Assembly: GCA_020447005.1 (NCBI GenBank) | Contig: JAGRDO010000038.1 | Span: forward strand, 8,773 to 43,066 | DNA: 34,294 nt | Origin: Paracoccaceae bacterium | Lineage (GTDB): Bacteria; Pseudomonadota; Alphaproteobacteria; Rhodobacterales; Rhodobacteraceae | Direction: 5' to 3' | In this document: in pieces, positions 29,966 to 34,294 of the stretch | Layout: each line of letters starts with the position of its first letter | Numbering within the stretch: position 1 is the first letter of the stretch | The notes under the pieces: generated by a model | Told to the model about the DNA's origin: nothing | The model's database searches: none | Seen by the model: only the letters and a program-made list of their open reading frames with translations | Position numbers and translations under genes: made by a program

Positions 29966-29978
29966 CCCCCCCCCCCCC
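29966..29978. repeat. Homopolymer of 13 C (G13 on the glgP strand)
   Basis: An uninterrupted run of 13 C, about 93 bases upstream of the glgP start. Runs of this length are rare in such genomes and are prone to slippage or to sequencing error. Confidence 0.9.
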
Positions 29979-30175
29979 GCACCTTGAACCGGAATCGTGA
30001 CCGGCATGGCAAAACCTTCCCCCTGGGCGAAGTCTCCGCGACGCGTCAGGTGCGGTTTGGTCTTACGTAACCATTTTCTACCTCAGTTCGCTACATGCGT
30101 GGCGCGCAGGCAATCCCGCCGCACCCGATCATCCACATGGCCCATTGTTCCGGATTGCGTGCCGAGGACTACAAT

Positions 30176-30213
30176 GTTAGCGCTACCACAAGCCAGTACT
30201 ATTGGCGGCCAAT
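30176..30213. promoter_or_regulatory. Paired inverted repeats, candidate operators
   Basis: GTTAGCGCTACC (30176-30187) is an inverted repeat with one mismatch and the AGCGCT centre common to LacI-family operators. ATTGGC-G-GCCAAT (30201-30213) is perfect. Their centres are about 25 bases apart. They lie about 300 bases from both flanking genes, so which gene they control is unclear. Confidence 0.35.
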
Positions 30214-30477
30214 ACCTATTTTTCGGTCGAAGAACGCCCATTAGTGCTTTTTCGGTCCCATGTTTTGCAAGGTGCAGTGGCGGATTTGATCGCCCATGGC
30301 AGACGGCACGGCAAGAAGGACTGAACCTGACCGAATCTTTTCAAGCCTGACGTCTTCGGCACCTGCTTGTGAAGACCGCTTCCTCTGGCGTTGCCAATGC
30401 GCCCGCGCAAGCCTAGCCTTGCACCGACCCGCACGTGCCGTTTGCACGTCCTGTTCATACGGGCGAGGAACAAACGC

Positions 30478-31125
30478 ATGCCGAAACGGCCTGATCAGAA
30501 AAACATGGCCGGCAATCAACAAGAATTGCCGCATCCCGAGGGTATCGAGGTTCTGACACTGACCGGCGCCGCGCTGGAGGCGGCCCTGGACGATGTTGCC
30601 CGGCTGCGGATCGCTGTTTTCCGCGACTGGCCATATCTCTACGATGGCAACCTTTCCTATGAACGGCGCTACTTGCAGACCTACCGAAACAGTTCCGACG
30701 CGATACTCGTCGGTGCGTTCGACAGGGGCAGGCTGGTCGGCGCGTCCACCGGAACCCCGATGGAAGATCACGCCGGCGAATTCGGGGCGGCGTTCGCCGC
30801 GACCGGGCTTGAACTCGGATCAATATTCTACTGCGCGGAATCCGTCCTTCTGCCGGAGTATCGCGGACAGGGGCTTGGGCATGCCTTCTTTGACACGCGC
30901 GAAGCCCATGCGCGCAAACTCGGGCGTACACATTCGGCGTTTTGCAGGGTCGTCCGTCCGCACGATCATCCGCAACATCCCGCCGGCTACCGGCCACTGG
31001 ACGAATTCTGGCGAAAACGCGGATATGCCCCGTTGGAAGGGGCGATGGCCGGTTTCGCGTGGAAAGACATTGGCGACACATCCGAAACGCAAAAACCCAT
31101 GCAGTTCTGGATCAGATCGCTTTGA
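30478..31125 (+). CDS. GNAT family N-acetyltransferase
   Basis: A 215-residue acetyltransferase of the GCN5-related fold. The acetyl-CoA pyrophosphate loop is YRGQGLGHAFF (R-G-Q-G-L-G at about residues 129-134), following the beta-4 strand FYCAESVLLPE. Other blocks are RLRIAVFRDWPYLYDG near the N-terminus and HPAGYRPLDEFWRKRGY toward the C-terminus, the latter typical of a subgroup that occurs next to nitrilase-type genes. The start at 30478 is chosen because GAGGA lies about eight bases before it; the frame is open further upstream, but that part is arginine-rich and unlike the family. The acceptor substrate is unknown. The nitrilase gene follows after 47 bases on the same strand. Confidence 0.88.
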   Translation: MPKRPDQKNMAGNQQELPHPEGIEVLTLTGAALEAALDDVARLRIAVFRDWPYLYDGNLSYERRYLQTYRNSSDAILVGAFDRGRLVGASTGTPMEDHAGEFGAAFAATGLELGSIFYCAESVLLPEYRGQGLGHAFFDTREAHARKLGRTHSAFCRVVRPHDHPQHPAGYRPLDEFWRKRGYAPLEGAMAGFAWKDIGDTSETQKPMQFWIRSL

Positions 31126-31172
31126 ACTGCGATGGCGGATTCCCCAACCATAATGCAACCGGGTAGAAGACA

Positions 31173-32087
31173 GTGAACCTCGTCAAGATCGCCGCCGCCG
31201 CCTATCCGCTCGACTGGTTCGACGACTGGAAAGGCTATGAAGCAAAGCTTGGCTCCTGGGTCGGCGAGGCAGCCGGGAACGGTGCGAACCTGCTGGTCTT
31301 TCCCGAATATGGCGCGATGGAGCTTGCCTCGCTGGGAGGAGCGGCGGTTGCGGGCGACATTCAGGACGCCCTGCATGAGGCAAGCCGGCACAAGGAAAGA
31401 TCCGAGACCCTGCATGCCCGGCTTGCGGCGCAGCATGGCGTGCATATCCTTGCGGCCTCCGGCCCCGTCTTTGGCCTGCCCCATGCGGACGGGCGCCCCG
31501 TAAACAGGGCAAGTCTTTTTGGTCCTGACGGGCTGATAGGTCATCAGGACAAGGCCATGATGACCCGCTGGGAACGCGACGGCTGGAACGTGGTTCCCGG
31601 CGACGGCTTGCAGGTTTTCGATACCCCGCTTGGCCGGATCGGCATCCTCATCTGCTATGACAGCGAATTCCCGCTCTTGGGCCGCGCCCTGGCCGAGGCG
31701 GGGGTCGAGATCCTTTTGGTCCCTTCGGCAACCGAGGCACTGGCGGGCTTTACCCGTGTCCGCGTCGGTGCAATGGCCCGGGCGCTGGAAAACCAGCTGA
31801 TCGCCGTGCACGCCCCGGTCGTGGGCACAGCACCCTGGTGCTACGGAATGGAGGAGAACACCGGTTCCGCCTCTGTCTACGGCCCGCCCGATCACGGGTT
31901 TCCACCCGACGGGATCATCGCCGAGGGCGCGCTGGGCCAGCCCGGCTGGGTCTATGGAGAGGTTTCGCGCGACGCGATCGCGGCGGTCCGCGCCGATGGC
32001 GGCGTGCTCAACCTGCGGCATTGGCCCGAGCAGGAACCACAGCTGGCAAAAGTCGCCCTCATCCCGCGCGACCGAGAAATCTCTTGA
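31173..32087 (+). CDS. Carbon-nitrogen hydrolase (nitrilase superfamily)
   Basis: A 304-residue nitrilase-superfamily enzyme with the full catalytic triad: E45 in LLVFPEYGAME, K127 in GHQDKAMMTRWE and C161 in ILICYDSEFP. These enzymes hydrolyse amides or related C-N bonds; which one cannot be read from this sequence. There is no signal peptide. The start is a GTG with a weak upstream AGAAG, and the protein opens VKIAAAAYPLDWF, the first strand of the fold. It follows the GNAT gene closely and probably shares its transcript: one enzyme would acylate an amine and the other cleave an amide, perhaps on related compounds (inference). infA begins 72 bases downstream and probably has its own promoter. 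Confidence 0.9.
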   Translation: MNLVKIAAAAYPLDWFDDWKGYEAKLGSWVGEAAGNGANLLVFPEYGAMELASLGGAAVAGDIQDALHEASRHKERSETLHARLAAQHGVHILAASGPVFGLPHADGRPVNRASLFGPDGLIGHQDKAMMTRWERDGWNVVPGDGLQVFDTPLGRIGILICYDSEFPLLGRALAEAGVEILLVPSATEALAGFTRVRVGAMARALENQLIAVHAPVVGTAPWCYGMEENTGSASVYGPPDHGFPPDGIIAEGALGQPGWVYGEVSRDAIAAVRADGGVLNLRHWPEQEPQLAKVALIPRDREIS

Positions 32088-32159
32088 AATCCCGGCCCAT
32101 CGGGCGCATTTAACGCGCGCCCGGGCCTGGACACCGGGCTGTACAAGAATGGAGTGACC

Positions 32160-32378
32160 ATGGCCAAGGAAGAAGGACTCGAATTTCCGGGCGTCGTGAA
32201 GGAACTCCTGCCAAACGCGACATTCCGGGTCGAGCTCGAAAACGGCCATGAGATCATTGCAACAATGGCAGGAAAGATGCGCAAGAACCGCATCCGCGTT
32301 CTGGCGGGTGACAAGGTTCAGGTGACGATGACGCCCTATGACCTGAGCAAGGGGCGGATCAATTACCGCTTCAAGTAA
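32160..32378 (+). CDS. infA: Translation initiation factor IF-1
   Basis: The 72-residue OB-fold factor that binds the ribosomal A site during initiation. The sequence from [30 protein letters not shown] to the end [10 protein letters not shown] is a standard alphaproteobacterial IF-1 at exactly the usual length. The ATG at 32160 is chosen over a GTG two codons earlier because it gives the conserved MAKEE start, with GGAG six bases before it. Its 3' end may carry the start of maf in another frame. Confidence 0.98.
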   Translation: MAKEEGLEFPGVVKELLPNATFRVELENGHEIIATMAGKMRKNRIRVLAGDKVQVTMTPYDLSKGRINYRFK

Positions 32379-32397
32379 GACGCGCCCGCGCCTGATA

Positions 32398-32964
32398 TTG
32401 GGGTCGGGCAGTCCGCGCCGGCGCGAATTGCTGGCCCAGATCGGGCTGACGCCCGATGAAATCCGGGCGCCTGACATCGACGAGACCCCGGCAAGGGGAG
32501 AGCTGCCGCGCCCGTATTGCGAGCGGATGGCGCGCGAAAAGGCCGCGGCCGTCACCGCCACCGCCGATGAGGTGGTGCTGTGCGCGGATACGACGGTGGC
32601 GCTTGGCCGCCGCATTCTGGGCAAACCTGAAACCGCTGGCGAGGCAGCCGAATTCCTGTTGAAGCTATCGGGCCGGCGCCACCGCGTCATCACCGCCGTC
32701 GCGGTCAAACGCGGCGGCAAGCTCTGGCAGCGTTCGGTCGAAACCATCGTCAGGGTCAAGGCGCTTTCTGACCGCGAGATCAACGCATATCTTGCCTCGG
32801 ACGAGTGGCAGGGCAAGGCCGGCGCCTATGGTATTCAGGGCCGTTTTGGCGCGTACATTCCCTGGCTTCAGGGTTCGTTTACCGGGGTTGTCGGCCTGCC
32901 GCTGGCCGAGACTGCGCAGCTTCTGACCGCGGCCGGGATAGATTTGAACGGAGAGACCGCATGA
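32398..32964 (+). CDS. maf: Maf family nucleoside triphosphate pyrophosphatase
   Basis: A house-cleaning enzyme that removes pyrophosphate from non-canonical or excess nucleotides. [11 protein letters not shown] is the substrate loop, CADTTVALG holds the catalytic Asp, and [15 protein letters not shown] fits the dTTP/UTP (YhdE-like) branch. The coordinates use TTG 32398, the only ATG/GTG/TTG in frame after the last stop (32344-32346). That choice removes the conserved first strand: the frame upstream encodes TRPRLIL before GSGSPRR. An ATT at 32362, inside infA, has AAGGGG seven bases before it and would give a 200-residue protein with the whole fold, so it is the more likely true start. The stop overlaps the RNase gene as ATGA. 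Confidence 0.9.
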   Translation: MGSGSPRRRELLAQIGLTPDEIRAPDIDETPARGELPRPYCERMAREKAAAVTATADEVVLCADTTVALGRRILGKPETAGEAAEFLLKLSGRRHRVITAVAVKRGGKLWQRSVETIVRVKALSDREINAYLASDEWQGKAGAYGIQGRFGAYIPWLQGSFTGVVGLPLAETAQLLTAAGIDLNGETA

Positions 32965-34007
32965 AAGGCCGGGTCATCGTGCTGGGCACCCATCAGGGCC
33001 ATGAAGCAGCGGCGCTGATTGTTGACGGTCAGTTGCAGGATCTGCTGATCGAAGGCGATGCTGACCTGTTTGCGCCCGGGGCAATCCTGCGCGGTGTTCT
33101 CGACAGGCAGGTGAAAGGTCAGGGCGGCGCGTTCGTCAGGCTGCCCGGCGGGGTTTCGGGGTTCGTGCGCGAAACAAAGGGGCTTGCCCCGGGCAAGCCT
33201 GTCATCGTGCAGGTCGCCGGGCATTCGGAGCCCGGCAAGGCCGTGCCGGTAACGACGCGGTTGCTGTTCAAATCACGCCTTTCCATCGTGACACCGTCCT
33301 CACCGGGGCTGAACGTTTCGCGACGCATCAAGAATGCCGGTGACAGGGCGCGGCTGGAATCCATTGCCGCCGGCGCGATGGAAGGTTCGCATTTCGGACT
33401 TATCCTGCGTTCGGCCGCCGTCGATGCCGATGACCAGAGCGTCGCCGGGGATATCGCGCAGATGCGGACACTGGCCGAAGCGATCTGCGCGGATATCGAC
33501 GGCGCCCCCGAGCTTCTGCTTGCCTCGCCCGGCCCGCATGAGCAAGCCGCGCGCGACTGGTCCGATCCCGCGCCTGACGAGGTTGATACCGGCGACGGCG
33601 CCTTCGCCCGCCACGGCATAGACGAATGGATCGATGCGCTCTTGTCGCCGGTGGTCCGTCTGGCGGGCGGGGCACATATGGCGATCGAGCCGACACGCGC
33701 CCTGATCGCCGTCGATGTGAACACCGGCGGCGATACGTCGCCGGCAGCCAGCCTGAAGGCCAATATCGCCACCGCCCGCGACCTTCCGCGTCAGCTGCGT
33801 CTGCGCGGCCTGGGCGGCCAGGTTGCAATCGACTTCGCGCCCATGCCCAAACGAGACCGCGCGGCCGTCGAACAGCAGTTACGGCAAGCCTTTCGGGGCG
33901 AGGCGGCTGAAACCAGCCTTGCCGGCTGGACTCCGCTTGGAAATTTCGAACTTCAGCGCAAGCGCGACCGCTTGCCCGTTGCCACTATCCTGAAGGGGTC
34001 CGCATAA
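32961..34007 (+). CDS. Short ribonuclease E/G family protein
   Basis: A 348-residue RNase E/G-type endoribonuclease. The N-terminal part includes an S1-like stretch (about 40-85, [16 protein letters not shown]). The catalytic block [17 protein letters not shown] supplies D252, and [13 protein letters not shown] supplies D291, matching the two magnesium-binding Asp of E. coli RNase E (D303, D346 by family knowledge), with [10 protein letters not shown] between. It lacks the Zn-link and the scaffold tail of full RNase E, so a full-length RNase E is expected elsewhere in the genome. The start overlaps the maf stop and the stop shares a base with yacG, the usual maf-rne/g-yacG order in this group. 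Specific targets are unknown. Confidence 0.92.
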   Translation: MKGRVIVLGTHQGHEAAALIVDGQLQDLLIEGDADLFAPGAILRGVLDRQVKGQGGAFVRLPGGVSGFVRETKGLAPGKPVIVQVAGHSEPGKAVPVTTRLLFKSRLSIVTPSSPGLNVSRRIKNAGDRARLESIAAGAMEGSHFGLILRSAAVDADDQSVAGDIAQMRTLAEAICADIDGAPELLLASPGPHEQAARDWSDPAPDEVDTGDGAFARHGIDEWIDALLSPVVRLAGGAHMAIEPTRALIAVDVNTGGDTSPAASLKANIATARDLPRQLRLRGLGGQVAIDFAPMPKRDRAAVEQQLRQAFRGEAAETSLAGWTPLGNFELQRKRDRLPVATILKGSA

Positions 34008-34183
34008 TGGCCTGCCCGATCTGCAACAAGGAAACCGTCCAGCACTATCGCCCATTCTGCTCGCGACGCTGCGCCGATATCGATCTTGGACGCTGGTTGA
34101 CCGGGAGCTATGTGATCCCGGCGGAAGACGAAAACCCTTCCGCCGACGATGAGCCGCCTTCGCGATCCGATCGATCCCACTGA
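34007..34183 (+). CDS. yacG: DNA gyrase inhibitor YacG
   Basis: A 58-residue zinc-ribbon protein, short enough to be missed by length-filtered gene calling. It opens [20 protein letters not shown], with zinc ligands C3, C6, C18 and C22 (CPIC, then FCSRRCADIDLGRW), the YacG signature; E. coli YacG binds GyrB and inhibits gyrase. The C-terminal tail is acidic and probably disordered. The ATG overlaps the preceding TAA (TAATG), showing coupling to the RNase gene. Confidence 0.95.
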   Translation: MACPICNKETVQHYRPFCSRRCADIDLGRWLTGSYVIPAEDENPSADDEPPSRSDRSH

Positions 34184-34276
34184 CGGCGGCTGCGCCTTGG
34201 CATTTCGCGAAAATCCACTGGACAGCCCCGCAATGCTCGCCTACACACACCCCGCCGGGCGCGTGACGCCCCCGGT

Positions 34277-34294
34277 GCCCAGATAGCTCAGTTG
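34277..34294 (+). tRNA. Start of tRNA-Phe (cut by window edge)
   Basis: GCCCAGA-TA-GCTC-AGTTG is the acceptor strand, positions 8-9 and the D-stem start of a tRNA. The sequence matches alphaproteobacterial tRNA-Phe, and the location after yacG is where that gene usually lies. The anticodon is outside the window, so the amino acid is inferred. Confidence 0.8.

Larger units (their letters stand above)
29874..30477. other. Divergent control region between glgP and the GNAT gene
   Basis: No gene is visible in these 604 bases. It must hold the promoter of the minus-strand glycogen operon and that of the plus-strand GNAT gene. Structure seen: an inverted repeat GTACC-G-GGTAC (29896-29906) in the glgP leader, a run of 13 C (29966-29978), TTACGTAA near 30062, two inverted repeats at 30176-30213, and a 10-bp direct repeat TTTTTCGGTC at 30219-30228 and 30248-30257. 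No convincing -35/-10 pair was found for either gene. Confidence 0.6.

Overview
The window is GC-rich, densely packed chromosomal DNA from an alphaproteobacterium, most likely of the Rhodobacteraceae/Rhodobacterales. The reasons are the gene order hemD - mitofilin-like gene (COG4223/Mic60) - hemY, the block infA - maf - short RNase E/G - yacG - tRNA-Phe, and protein sequences that read as typical of that group. The assignment rests on recognition only; no search was run. Both ends are cut: the left edge falls inside ahcY and the right edge inside a tRNA-Phe gene.

Layout. 1-1.6 kb: the ahcY 3' end, a DUF2853 gene, and two strong hairpins before a convergent DUF1761 membrane protein. 1.6-4.4 kb (minus): an overlapping operon tsaD - gpsA - yciI-like - EVE-domain gene. 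4.4-8.1 kb (plus, divergent from tsaD): hemD - mic60-like - hemY, linking haem synthesis to membrane architecture. 8.37-8.44 kb: tRNA-Thr(CGU). 8.44-9.3 kb: a gene-poor stretch holding a decayed IS6-family transposase and perhaps a second insertion-sequence vestige.

9.3-16.5 kb is the most accessory-looking region. A six-gene minus-strand operon encodes a BMP-type (nucleoside/purine-type) ABC importer (binding protein, double-domain ATPase, two permeases), then a NodB/PuuE-like deacetylase/amidohydrolase and an agmatinase-family ureohydrolase. A divergent TetR regulator sits beside it, and a perfect palindrome lies over the predicted operon promoter. The parts suggest uptake and stepwise hydrolysis of an unknown ureido or guanidino compound.

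16.8-29.9 kb (minus): a complete glycogen operon in the order glgP - glgB - glgC - glgA - glgX - malQ - pgm, with overlaps or gaps of 0 to 27 bases. It covers synthesis from glucose-1-phosphate, branching, phosphorolysis, debranching, maltodextrin recycling and return to glucose-6-phosphate. Upstream is a 604-base gene-free region with a run of 13 C and several inverted repeats.

30.5-34.3 kb (plus): a GNAT acetyltransferase and a nitrilase-family amidohydrolase, then infA, maf, a short RNase E/G and yacG, then the tRNA-Phe start. The maf gene has no ATG or GTG start that keeps its conserved N-terminus; an ATT codon inside infA with a well-placed Shine-Dalgarno sequence is the best candidate.
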